64,000 nucleotides of DNA from Nocardia arthritidis (lineage in GTDB: Bacteria; Actinomycetota; Actinomycetes; Mycobacteriales; Mycobacteriaceae), in contig NZ_CP046172.1 of NCBI RefSeq assembly GCF_011801145.1, positions 868,001 to 932,000 of the forward strand. Direction: 5' to 3'. Position 1 is the stretch's first letter. Every line of letters begins with the position of its first letter. Positions 52,379 through 60,646 of this stretch are shown piece by piece. A program made the translations under genes and the position numbers. The notes under the pieces are model-generated. The model worked only from the letters and a program-made list of their open reading frames with translations. It did no database searches and was not told the origin of the DNA.

Positions 52379-52600
52379 TCAAGCCACCTCTGTCCAAGGT
52401 CCGATGGTTCGTGACGAACAGGTCGATACCGGCGCCGCGGTGATGGTGTCCTCATCAATGGCGGGGACGCTCATCGTTTTCTGTCTGAGTCCCTGGTGGT
52501 ATTCGTTCACGTCCACTCCGGTGTGGGCGGCCGGCTTGCGCAGGTCGAAGGCGGTGGCGACCGACAGGTCGCAGATCCCGACAGACAGTGCGGTGGTCAT
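52379..52600 (-). pseudogene. HMG-CoA synthase N-terminal remnant (second copy)
   Basis: The 73-codon frame LSVGICDLSVATAFDLR...VNEYHQGLRQKTMSVPAIDEDTIT aligns with the first ~60 residues of the intact HMG-CoA synthase at 53969-55144 (PSVGIHDMSFATTHYVLDL...PAKYHVGLGQDAMSVPAPDEDIVT). It then ends in unrelated sequence, without the catalytic Cys. It is a truncated paralogue, and its start follows an HMG-CoA reductase remnant just as in the intact gene pair. Confidence 0.85.
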
Positions 52601-52605
52601 GTGAA

Positions 52606-52731
52606 TCACCTTGTGGTGGGGCGTTCGAGTGTGGTGTGGGCGCGCATCAGTCCGCTGCGGTTGGTTTGCGTGGCGAAAAGTGACAGTTCCCCGCCTAGGA
52701 CGGCGGCCGTGTCGTTGGCGAGGTGAGTCAT
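52606..52731 (-). pseudogene. HMG-CoA reductase C-terminal remnant, now a 41-codon coupled frame
   Basis: Directly after the acyl carrier protein stop (ATGA overlap) the minus strand encodes LANDTAAVLGGELSLFATQTNRSGLMRAHTTLERPTTR. This matches the end of the intact HMG-CoA reductase (LAVLAAATVTCGELSLLAAQTNPGELTRAHTHLERPST). Only the last ~38 residues remain, led by a new ATG. It is the 3' end of a lost second reductase gene. Confidence 0.85.
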
Positions 52732-52961
52732 CGGTGGACCGAGTTGATGTGGTCGGCGAGTTGGTTCAGGGTGAGCGTTTCGTCGGCGTCTGTGGTGGGG
52801 ATTTTCACCGCGAATGTTTTCTCGACGGCGATGAGCAGTGTGGTGATGTCCATCGAGTCGAGGCCTTGTTGGTCGAGGGGGAGGTCGGGGGCCAGGGTGG
52901 CGGGGTCGAGGTCGATATCGAGTCCGGTAATAAGGTCGGCGATGGCCGTGGCGGTGATCAT
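52728..52961 (-). CDS. Acyl carrier protein
   Basis: The 77-residue protein is a single carrier domain. The phosphopantetheine Ser lies in QQGLDSMDITTLL at about residue 37, and helix 3/4 (DETLTLNQLADHI) follows. It overlaps the KAS III-like gene by ATGA, so the two are made together. No other fatty-acid or polyketide genes lie in the operon. It may carry the acyl group that the KAS III-like enzyme condenses or transfers. Confidence 0.9.
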   Translation of the reverse strand: MITATAIADLITGLDIDLDPATLAPDLPLDQQGLDSMDITTLLIAVEKTFAVKIPTTDADETLTLNQLADHINSVHR

Positions 52962-53929
52962 GATTGGTCTCGGTCCTGGTCGATGTGGTGCATGAGGCAT
53001 GTGCCCCAGCAGAATCCGACTCCGAAGCCGGTGAGCAGGATGGTCTGGGGCGGATTTTGGTGCAGGCGCTCTGCGAGCATGAGCGGGATTGAGGAGGAGA
53101 CGGTGTTTCCGTACTCGGCGATCTCGAACGGCAATCGGTCCTGGTCTACGCCCAGCTCTTTGCGTAGGACGTCGACGATGCGTCTGGAGCCGGGGTGGAT
53201 GAGGAACAGGTCGATGTCGATGAGGTCGAGGTGGTTGCGGTCGAGCAGGCGGCGGATGCTGGCTGGCGCTTCGCGGGCGGCGTTGAGGAATACGGCGCGG
53301 CCGTCCATTTCCAGATGTCGTGTGGTGTAGCGCAGGACTGAGGAGGTGGCGGGGGCGGTGCCGAAGTCGGCGTCGCCGAGGCGGTAGCCGGGTGCGCCGC
53401 GGGTCAGGTAGGAGGCGGTGGCGCCGTCACCGAAGATCAGGGCGGTGTTGCGGTCGTGTGGGTCGACGATGGCGGTGTAGGGGTCGCAGGTGAACAGCAG
53501 GATGTGATCGAGTGCGAAGCGGTCGGCCAGCGCGGTGGCGACGGCGAGGCCGTGGGTGTAGCCGGCGCAGCCTTGGGACAGGTCGAAGGTCATGCATCCC
53601 GCGGACAGGCCGAGGCGTTCGTGTAGCAGTGCGGCGGTGTGGGGGATGGGCATGTCCGGGTTTTGGGTGACGACGCAGAGCAATTGAATCGCTTCTGGTT
53701 CCAGAGGGATTCGTGCCTGTAGGTCGGCGTAGGCGTGGCAGCACAGATCGCTGGTCCGCTGCCCGGGTTTCTTGACCGCCCGGGTCATGACGCCGATTTT
53801 GTCGGTGAGCAAGCCCTCGTCCACACCGAGCTCGGCGGCCGTCGTCAGGTTCGATATCCGGTCCTGCGGTAGGTGTGTTCCGATGGCGGCGAGCACGACC
53901 TCGCCGGTGGTAGTGCACCCTCGGCTCAT
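52958..53929 (-). CDS. KAS III-like condensing enzyme
   Basis: The 323-residue thiolase-fold protein has the FabH-type triad: Cys in MTFDLSQGCAGYTHGLAVA (about residue 118), His in FLIHPGSRRIVD (about 247) and Asn in AEYGNTVSSSIPLML (about 277). AAAGGAG precedes the start. In Streptomyces mevalonate clusters the gene after HMG-CoA synthase can be NphT7, a KAS III-like acetoacetyl-CoA synthase. By position this could be its counterpart, but the sequence is divergent and an ACP follows, so an acyl-ACP condensation or acyl transfer in product assembly is equally possible. Confidence 0.85.
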   Translation of the reverse strand: MSRGCTTTGEVVLAAIGTHLPQDRISNLTTAAELGVDEGLLTDKIGVMTRAVKKPGQRTSDLCCHAYADLQARIPLEPEAIQLLCVVTQNPDMPIPHTAALLHERLGLSAGCMTFDLSQGCAGYTHGLAVATALADRFALDHILLFTCDPYTAIVDPHDRNTALIFGDGATASYLTRGAPGYRLGDADFGTAPATSSVLRYTTRHLEMDGRAVFLNAAREAPASIRRLLDRNHLDLIDIDLFLIHPGSRRIVDVLRKELGVDQDRLPFEIAEYGNTVSSSIPLMLAERLHQNPPQTILLTGFGVGFCWGTCLMHHIDQDRDQS

Positions 53930-53968
53930 CGGTGCGTATCTCCTTTCGGTTCTCGAATCACATGGGAG

Positions 53969-55144
53969 TCAGCAGGTTTCGTATACGCGGATATGGTTGG
54001 TGACGCCAGCCAGTCGGAATCCTCCGGTGGTGTGTTCGTCGAGGACGTGTCGGCCGCCGTCGGTCGGGAGATGTGTGTCGTGCAAGGCCCGGTAGTCGTC
54101 GTAGTCGATCGGTTTGCGGCTGCTGATCGCTTGGCTGGTAGCGGTCGTGCGTAGATGTTCGCGATACCCGGGAACGACTGTGACGGAAAAGAACTCGGCA
54201 ACGGCGCCCGACCCGTAGCTCAGCAGTCCGATGGGGGCGTCGGTGAGGTCGCCGGCGTGATCGAGCAGCGAGGTCAGCGCCAGATACAGCGATGCGGTGT
54301 AGCTGTTTCCGATCACCCGGTTGTAGTCGGTGGTGTAGCGCAGGGCGGCATGGATCGCCGTGGGATCGGGTGTGATTCCGGCCGAGCACATCAGGTGGTG
54401 ATGGGCTTTGAAGGCCATCGTGGTGAACGGTTGGTGATAGCAGAACGACGCGAACTCGCTCAGGTCGCGACCTCCTCGGCCGGAGTAGTCGCGCCACGCC
54501 TGGGCGGCCGCCGCCAGATACGAGGTGATGGAGTAGTGCCCGTCCACGATCGGGGTGGTGCGGTAATTGGGTCGCCAGAAGTCCATGACGTCAGCCGAAT
54601 ACAGCCCGCAGACGGGGTCGAGGCGCGCGATCGCCGGGTCGGCGCTGACCAGCAGGGCGACCGCGCCGGCCCCCTGGGTGGCCTCCGCCGGGGTGTCTAG
54701 CTGGTAGTGGGCGATGTCGCTGGCGATTACCAGCACCTGCTGATTCGGGTCACGGGCGATGAGCCCGGCGGCCATCTGCACCGCGGCGGTGCCCGCGTAG
54801 CAGGCTTGCTTGAGTTCGACCACGCGAGTCGTGGAGGGGAGGCCGAGGAGGGGGTGCAGGTACAGGGCCGCGGCCTTGGCTTGGTCGATACCGGTTTCGG
54901 TGGCGATCAGGACGGTCCGGAGATGGTCGGTGCCGTGCCGTTGCAGGATGGGGGCGGCGGCGGTGGCGGCCATGGTGACGATGTCCTCATCAGGCGCGGG
55001 CACGCTCATGGCGTCCTGCCCGAGCCCGACATGATATTTGGCGGGGTTCACATTGTGGTGGCGGGCGAGTTCGTCGAGGTCTAGGACGTAGTGGGTGGTG
55101 GCGAAGGACATGTCGTGGATGCCGACCGACGGTGTCTCGTTCAT
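53969..55144 (-). CDS. mvaS: Hydroxymethylglutaryl-CoA synthase
   Basis: The 391-residue enzyme condenses acetyl-CoA with acetoacetyl-CoA. The catalytic Cys is in VELKQACYAGTAAVQMA (about residue 115), and the His region is FCYHQPFTTMAFKAHHHL (about 240). GIHDMSFAT, MSVPAPDED and YSADVMDFWRPN are family hallmarks. The start overlaps the HMG-CoA reductase stop (ATGA). It is the bacterial form used in actinobacterial mevalonate clusters. Confidence 0.93.
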   Translation of the reverse strand: MNETPSVGIHDMSFATTHYVLDLDELARHHNVNPAKYHVGLGQDAMSVPAPDEDIVTMAATAAAPILQRHGTDHLRTVLIATETGIDQAKAAALYLHPLLGLPSTTRVVELKQACYAGTAAVQMAAGLIARDPNQQVLVIASDIAHYQLDTPAEATQGAGAVALLVSADPAIARLDPVCGLYSADVMDFWRPNYRTTPIVDGHYSITSYLAAAAQAWRDYSGRGGRDLSEFASFCYHQPFTTMAFKAHHHLMCSAGITPDPTAIHAALRYTTDYNRVIGNSYTASLYLALTSLLDHAGDLTDAPIGLLSYGSGAVAEFFSVTVVPGYREHLRTTATSQAISSRKPIDYDDYRALHDTHLPTDGGRHVLDEHTTGGFRLAGVTNHIRVYETC

Positions 55145-56208
55145 GGGTGGGCTCCGATAGGTGTGGAGGGTCGTTCGAGGTGGGTGTGGGCGCGGGTGAG
55201 TTCACCAGGGTTGGTTTGCGCGGCCAGCAAAGACAGTTCGCCGCAGGTGACGGTGGCGGCGGCGAGCACGGCCAGGCGGCGGGCGTTGGCGCCGGGTTCT
55301 CGGGGTTGTCGGCAGCCGAGTCTGGTGAGGTTGGCTTCGACGAACGGGTGGTGTTTGCCGTTGCCGATGGTGCCGACGATCAGGTTCGGCAGGGTGCAGG
55401 TGAAGTACAGGTCGCCGTCGCGGTCTTCGGCATGGGTGATGCCTTGGGAGCCTTCGACGATGTTGGCGGCGTCTTGGCCGGTGGCCAGGTAGAAGGCGAG
55501 CAGCATGTTAGCGTAGTGGGCGTTCGCGGAGCGGATACCGCCCGCGAGCAGGGTGCCGATCAGGTTTTTGCGCAGGTTGAGCCGGGCGATCCGGGCGGCG
55601 GTGGTGTGCAGCCGCCGCTCGACCAGGCGCCGGGGTACGAGCAGTTCGGTGATGACGTTTTTGCCGCGGCCGAGGATGCCGTTCACGGCGGTGGGTTTCT
55701 TGTCGGTGCAGTAGTTGGCCGAGATCGACTCATAGCGCAGGCCCGGCTGGGTGGCCAGGAGGTGATCGGTCAATTTCTCGGCAGCAAGGGTGGTCATGTT
55801 GTGGCCGGCGGCGTCGCCGGTGGTGAACTCGAACCGCAGGAACAGCAGATTGCCCACGATCTGGTGATGCAGATCGACCAGGCGAGCGAACCGGCTAGCC
55901 TCGGCCACGACTGTGTCCAGCTGCGGGAGTTCGGCTTTCAGCCGTGTGACCGCGTGGTGGGCGGTGGCCGCGTCATCGGCTTCCAGTAGGACCGAGCGGG
56001 TCATGCGGTCGTCGATGAGGGTGGCGGCGATGCCGGTGTCGGTGGCCATGGTGATCGCTGCGCCGCGGCGTACCGAGGGCCATAGCGGGGTCTCGTAGGT
56101 GGCCAACGGGACTTCGACCTCGCCGGTGACGGTGGTGCCGGTGATGCGGATGGGTCCGACCCAGGTCATCGGGATCGGAGCAGACAGGTTCGGGTCCGGA
56201 TTCGTCAT
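55141..56208 (-). CDS. mvaA: Hydroxymethylglutaryl-CoA reductase (class I type)
   Basis: The 355-residue enzyme reduces HMG-CoA to mevalonate with NADPH. It shows MTWVGPIRITG near the start, FEFTTGDAAGHNMTTLAAEKL (Asp in the NADPH-binding GDAAGHNM), NYCTDKKPTAVNGILGRGKNV (catalytic Lys in TDKKP), and VEGSQGITHAEDRDGDLYFTCTLPNLIVGTIGNGKHH. The start MTNPDPNLSAP has GGAGG upstream. About 100 bases separate it from phosphomevalonate kinase, the widest gap in the operon. A piece of a second copy survives at 52606-52731. Confidence 0.94.
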   Translation of the reverse strand: MTNPDPNLSAPIPMTWVGPIRITGTTVTGEVEVPLATYETPLWPSVRRGAAITMATDTGIAATLIDDRMTRSVLLEADDAATAHHAVTRLKAELPQLDTVVAEASRFARLVDLHHQIVGNLLFLRFEFTTGDAAGHNMTTLAAEKLTDHLLATQPGLRYESISANYCTDKKPTAVNGILGRGKNVITELLVPRRLVERRLHTTAARIARLNLRKNLIGTLLAGGIRSANAHYANMLLAFYLATGQDAANIVEGSQGITHAEDRDGDLYFTCTLPNLIVGTIGNGKHHPFVEANLTRLGCRQPREPGANARRLAVLAAATVTCGELSLLAAQTNPGELTRAHTHLERPSTPIGAHP

Positions 56209-56308
56209 TGCGTCGCCTCCACAGCGGCCACCGACATCGGCAGCAGCCACTCCCGCATCGCGCAGCAGCACCACGGTTTCTCGGCTGAGTAGGTTGCCGC
56301 GACAGCAT

Positions 56309-57424
56309 TCACTGGTCCTTTCCTTTCCCTGAAAACGGTTGGTGTACCTCGAGTTCGAGCGGCAGGATGCCGACTGCTCGCCACCGCTGGTGCAGTTTCG
56401 CGGCCCGGGTGGGCGTGATCAGGGCGATCCCGCAGTCGCCGCCGCCCGCGCCGGAGCTCTTCGCCACCGCGCCCACCGCTTCGGCGGCGTGGCGCAGTGC
56501 GGCCAGTTCGGTGGTCTCCACGACCACTCCGGCTCGTGCGCTCACTGTGCGTAGCAGCGCACCGGCGGCGGCGACGGCCGCGACCGCTGAGGCGTCGTCA
56601 CCGGATTCCAGTGCCGCGATCAGCGTCGCGACGCAGGCGTTGCTGTCCGCGACGAACCGCCGGAAGACCGGTCCGTCGCCGATCGCGTTGTGGCGCAACA
56701 GTTCCACCAGATCGCTCGACACGGCCGGATGTCGCGTCCACCCCACCTCGAGGCGCATTCGCCGGGGCGCGGGCACCCGGCGCGCCGACAGGTGATCCCA
56801 CGGCTCGGCCAGCAGATCGGTGAGCCGGGTTCCGGATCGGGCGACGATCTGGGCCAGTCGCGAACGGTCCGGGGCCCGATAGGCGACCCAGCCGCCGAGC
56901 AGCGAGGCGGCCACATCGCCGCCGGAGCAGCGCGGGTCGACAGTGAACGTGGTCAGCAGTGCCAGCCGCAGCAGCGACTGGTCGTCGAGGTCGAACCGGT
57001 AGGCCTGGGTGAGCGCGCGGACCACGCCGACGGTCACCGCGCCCGAGGACCCGAGCCCGAATTTGCGCCCGGTGCTGTGATCGTCGAGCTGCGAACGGAT
57101 CTCGAGGTGGAAGCCGAGCGGCCCGCTCCCTTGCTCCCGGGCGTAGCACTCCACCAGATCCACCGCGGTCAGTACATGCCGCAGCGCGTCGGCGGTCGCC
57201 GAATCACCGTCGGCGGGAACCGACCTCGTGCCACAGCGGGTCAACTCGACGCGGTGCTCGCCGGTGCGGGCGGTGGCGATTGTGCGCCGAGCGGATCCCT
57301 CGGCCGGCGTCAACGAGACGGTCAGATAGCGATCGACCGCGACCAGCACAGCCGTGCCGCCCGGTTCCAGCACCGCGTATTCGCCCGCGATATACACCTT
57401 CCCGGGCACGTCAACGGTGATCAT
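56309..57424 (-). CDS. Phosphomevalonate kinase
   Basis: The 371-residue GHMP kinase starts MITVDVPGKVYIAGEYAVLEPGGTAVLVAVDRYL, the usual opening of bacterial phosphomevalonate kinases. The ATP loop is KFGLGSSGAVTVGVVRAL (about residues 120-137), and the C-terminal GHMP motif is AVAKSSGAGGGDCGIAL. It turns 5-phosphomevalonate into 5-diphosphomevalonate. Its start overlaps the decarboxylase gene by 14 bases. Confidence 0.93.
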   Translation of the reverse strand: MITVDVPGKVYIAGEYAVLEPGGTAVLVAVDRYLTVSLTPAEGSARRTIATARTGEHRVELTRCGTRSVPADGDSATADALRHVLTAVDLVECYAREQGSGPLGFHLEIRSQLDDHSTGRKFGLGSSGAVTVGVVRALTQAYRFDLDDQSLLRLALLTTFTVDPRCSGGDVAASLLGGWVAYRAPDRSRLAQIVARSGTRLTDLLAEPWDHLSARRVPAPRRMRLEVGWTRHPAVSSDLVELLRHNAIGDGPVFRRFVADSNACVATLIAALESGDDASAVAAVAAAGALLRTVSARAGVVVETTELAALRHAAEAVGAVAKSSGAGGGDCGIALITPTRAAKLHQRWRAVGILPLELEVHQPFSGKGKDQ

Positions 57425-58493
57425 CGGCGCTCACCCGATCGGCAGCGCCGATCGCCACACCCGGTCCGGGCGCGGTCACGACGATCCGCATGAGTATGTC
57501 GATCTCTGCGAGGGTGGCGGCCACGGTTGCGCTGTCGTGATGATCGCAGAGCACCGTGACATTCGGGCCCGCGTCCATGGTCGCGTAGGCGGCGATTCCT
57601 TCGGCGCGCAGCGCCATCACCCGGTCCAGCACCCGTATCGAATCGGGCGACAAGTACCGCACGGCCGGGCGGGCGGCGAGCATGGTGGCATGCATGCCCA
57701 GCGCGTTGCGTTCGGCGATCACCCCCACCGCCGCCAGATCACCGGCGGCGAGCGCGGTGCGCATCTCGCGCAGATCCTGTTCGCAGGATTCGACCCACGG
57801 CCAGAACAACGGCGAGGTGTCGACGGTGCGGCGCATCGCCTCCCGGCTGCTGATCGGCTTCTCACCGGTATCGACGAGCGCGACGACCAGCGCCGGATCC
57901 AGCTTCGGCGCCGCGACCGGTTCTGCGAAACTGCTGAAATCGCCTGCCGCGCCGAGACCTTCGCCGCGATGCCACTGCACGAACCCACCGAAGATCGATC
58001 GCGACGCGCTGCCCGAACCCCGCCGCGCCAGCCGCGACAGCGCACGGGCGTCGAGACCGAGCCGGTACGCTTCCGCGGACGCGGCCGCCAGCGCCGCGAA
58101 TCCCGACGCCGAGGACGCCAATCCCGCACCGGTGGGCCCGCCATTGACCGTGCGCACTCGCGCATAGCGCCGATCACCCGCCAAATCCCGCACCAGAGAA
58201 AGGAATTCGGCGACCCTGACGGCGAAAGCGGGCGGCGCGGGCTCGTCCCCGAGATAGACCTCGTCGACGGTGAGTTCGTCGACGACCGTCACGGTCGTCA
58301 CCGTCGCGAAAACGCCGAGGGTCAGCGACAGACTACTGGTGACCGGCAGATGCAGCGCCTCGTCACGCTTACCCCAATACTTGATCAACGCGATGTTCGG
58401 ATGCGCTACCGCGGTGACACCGGAACCCGGTGTGCCAGAGGCTGATCCGGTGTGTGGTCGCGGATTTCGGCGGGCAGTGTCGGAGGTGATCAC
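57411..58493 (-). CDS. mvaD: Diphosphomevalonate decarboxylase
   Basis: The 360-residue enzyme gives isopentenyl diphosphate. It shows TAVAHPNIALIKYWGKRDEALHLPVTSSLSLTLG, NGGPTGAGLASSASGFAALAAA (GHMP ATP loop), SGSASRSIFGGFVQWHRG, and MDAGPNVTVLCDH with the catalytic Asp region. It begins at a GTG overlapping the mevalonate kinase stop. It lacks the neighbouring type 2 IPP isomerase gene seen in Streptomyces clusters. Confidence 0.94.
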   Translation of the reverse strand: MITSDTARRNPRPHTGSASGTPGSGVTAVAHPNIALIKYWGKRDEALHLPVTSSLSLTLGVFATVTTVTVVDELTVDEVYLGDEPAPPAFAVRVAEFLSLVRDLAGDRRYARVRTVNGGPTGAGLASSASGFAALAAASAEAYRLGLDARALSRLARRGSGSASRSIFGGFVQWHRGEGLGAAGDFSSFAEPVAAPKLDPALVVALVDTGEKPISSREAMRRTVDTSPLFWPWVESCEQDLREMRTALAAGDLAAVGVIAERNALGMHATMLAARPAVRYLSPDSIRVLDRVMALRAEGIAAYATMDAGPNVTVLCDHHDSATVAATLAEIDILMRIVVTAPGPGVAIGAADRVSADDHR

Positions 58494-59521
58494 CAGCAGT
58501 CACCTCCGCCTGTGACACACCAGGTTCGGGCCGCTCCCGCTGCCCGCAGGGCCGCGGCGAGCTCGGCCGGTGCCTGCGGGCCCGGGCCGGCCAAGGCGAT
58601 GACGCAGCCACCGAGGCCACCGCCGGTCAGCTTGGCACCCAGCGCACCGGCATCGAGAGCCGCCGCGATCAGGTGATCGAGTACCGGTGTGCTGACACCC
58701 AGCTCGCTCAGCAACCCTTGACAGTCGACGAGCCCCCGGCCTAAGGCTGTCAACCGGCCCGCGGCCAGATCGGCAGAGGCCGCCTCGACCAGCGCGGTGG
58801 CGCGGGCCAGCAGTCGCTGCGCTCGTGCTGGATCGTGATCGAGCACGTCGCGCACCCACGCCACCGCGGTACGCGTATCGGCGCCGTGGCCACTGTCGGC
58901 GATGACCCACCTAGCCGCGACGGCGATCTCGATCGGACGCGCGGCTCCCTGCTGGAACCAGATAGGCGTCGACGCCAGCACTGCACGGGCGTCGACACCG
59001 CTGGCGCGACCGTGCGCGAGGTGTTCGCCGCGCTGCACCCACTCGTAGAGCGTGTCCGGGTCGATCGGCCGGGAATACAGATCGGCCATCGCACGCAGTA
59101 CTGCGGTGGTGCAGGCGGCGCTGGAACCGAGGCCACGGCCTGGGGGAATTCCGCAGCGGACCACGACGTCCATGGCGGTACCCACCATTCCCCACTTGCC
59201 CCACGCTGCTCGGACCGCGGTAGCGGCACCGCGTAACCCGTGCACCTCGTGGGTGCTGCCGTCGACGGTGAACCGGCATTCGAACCCGGCGCCCGCGTCG
59301 AGGGCCGCCGGTGCGTCCTCGGGGGCGTCGCACCGATCACACGCTGGATGGACCGACACCTCCACCGTCACCGCGGTGAGGGGAATAGCGATGGCGGGTG
59401 TTCCGTGGACGACGGTGTGTTCACCGGCCACGATGACCTTTCCATGGGCGGCACCAATGCCGCACCTGCCGATCTCGCCACCGTGCGGAAGGGCTGTGGG
59501 AAGGGGTTTGTCGGCGGGCAT
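58490..59521 (-). CDS. mvk: Mevalonate kinase
   Basis: The 343-residue GHMP kinase has GAAHGKVIVAGEHTVVHGTPAIAIPLT near the N-terminus, the ATP loop PPGRGLGSSAACTTAVLRAM (about residues 127-146), the substrate region RASGVDARAV and the C-terminal GALGAKLTGGGLGGCVIAL. It phosphorylates mevalonate, the first kinase step. It lies 6 bases after the GGPP synthase gene. Confidence 0.94.
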   Translation of the reverse strand: MPADKPLPTALPHGGEIGRCGIGAAHGKVIVAGEHTVVHGTPAIAIPLTAVTVEVSVHPACDRCDAPEDAPAALDAGAGFECRFTVDGSTHEVHGLRGAATAVRAAWGKWGMVGTAMDVVVRCGIPPGRGLGSSAACTTAVLRAMADLYSRPIDPDTLYEWVQRGEHLAHGRASGVDARAVLASTPIWFQQGAARPIEIAVAARWVIADSGHGADTRTAVAWVRDVLDHDPARAQRLLARATALVEAASADLAAGRLTALGRGLVDCQGLLSELGVSTPVLDHLIAAALDAGALGAKLTGGGLGGCVIALAGPGPQAPAELAAALRAAGAARTWCVTGGGDCW

Positions 59522-59527
59522 CGCCGG

Positions 59528-60646
59528 TCACCGATCCCGGTGCACGACAAGATCGGCCAGCGTGATGAGATCCTCGGCTGCGATCCCGGCGGGCAGTGCG
59601 TCGCGCGCCGCCTGGACTCGATCCTCGGCATACTGCCGCGCCCACCGGCGGCCTCCGGCCGCTTCGGCCAACACTGCCGCCCGCGTGACGTCCGCGGGGC
59701 TCATCGGCGTATCGGAGCAGTACATGTCCGCCAACTCCCGAGCGGCCGGGCCCCCGCCGTGCAGGGCGGCCACGACCGGCAGCGACCGTTTGCGGCGCGC
59801 CAGGTCGTTCCCGGCGGGCTTTCCGGTGACGGCCGGATCGCCCCAGATTCCGAGCAGATCATCGATCGCTTGGAACGCCAGCCCCGCTTGGCAGCCGAAG
59901 GTTTCCAGCGCGGTAACCATGGCCGTCGATGCTCCCGCACACAGCGCGCCCAGCGCGCAGGCAGCGCCCATCAACGCGCCGGTCTTGCCCATCGACATGC
60001 GCAGATATTCCTCGACATCGACCGGGCCGCGAACCTCGAACGCACAGTCTTCATGCTGGCCACGACACAACTCGACGACCGCATCCTCCAACCGCGCCAC
60101 CGCGGCGCCCGCGATACGCTCGGGCAGGTCTGTTGCAAGCAATTCGATCGCGATGGTGTGCAACGTGTCACCGAGAAGGATGGCGTCGGGAATCCCCCAA
60201 ACACTCCAGACGGTCTCGCGGCCACGCCGGGTCCGGTCCCCGTCCATCACGTCGTCGTGCAGCAGGGTGAAATTGTGGACCAGCTCGACCGCAGCAGCAG
60301 CCGACCGGACACCGGCAGGTACATCGCCGCAGACCGCAGCGGCACTGGCAAGAACCAGCGCCGGACGCAACGACTTTCCCGACGCCACAGCACCAGACAC
60401 CCCCGCGGCATCCCACCAGCCCAGATGATATCCAGCCATACGACGAAGCGGCTCAGGCAAGGCATCGACCGCCTTCACCACCACCGGAAGACTCACAGCG
60501 CGCGCCTCGGCCAACAACTGAGCGGCGGTACGCCGCGACACCGGACCAGCAGTCACCGTCCCCGCCGACACCTGGGCCGAGACAACACCATCCCCCGCGC
60601 CGGAATCACCTCCGATAGCAACAGCTGCATCAGGATATACGGACAC
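59528..60646 (-). CDS. Geranylgeranyl diphosphate synthase-type polyprenyl synthetase
   Basis: The 372-residue synthase has the first Asp-rich motif FTLLHDDVMDGDRTRRG and the second FQAIDDLLGIWGD, plus GKSLRPALVLASA and MGKTGALMGAACALG. Residues just before the first motif (the chain-length floor) are HNF/TL, consistent with a medium (C15-C20) product, but length is not certain. I placed the start at GTG 60646, 7 bases after CGAGG; GTG 60668 is also possible, and the frame stays open to 61321. It heads the mevalonate operon. Confidence 0.9.
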   Translation of the reverse strand: MSVYPDAAVAIGGDSGAGDGVVSAQVSAGTVTAGPVSRRTAAQLLAEARAVSLPVVVKAVDALPEPLRRMAGYHLGWWDAAGVSGAVASGKSLRPALVLASAAAVCGDVPAGVRSAAAAVELVHNFTLLHDDVMDGDRTRRGRETVWSVWGIPDAILLGDTLHTIAIELLATDLPERIAGAAVARLEDAVVELCRGQHEDCAFEVRGPVDVEEYLRMSMGKTGALMGAACALGALCAGASTAMVTALETFGCQAGLAFQAIDDLLGIWGDPAVTGKPAGNDLARRKRSLPVVAALHGGGPAARELADMYCSDTPMSPADVTRAAVLAEAAGGRRWARQYAEDRVQAARDALPAGIAAEDLITLADLVVHRDR

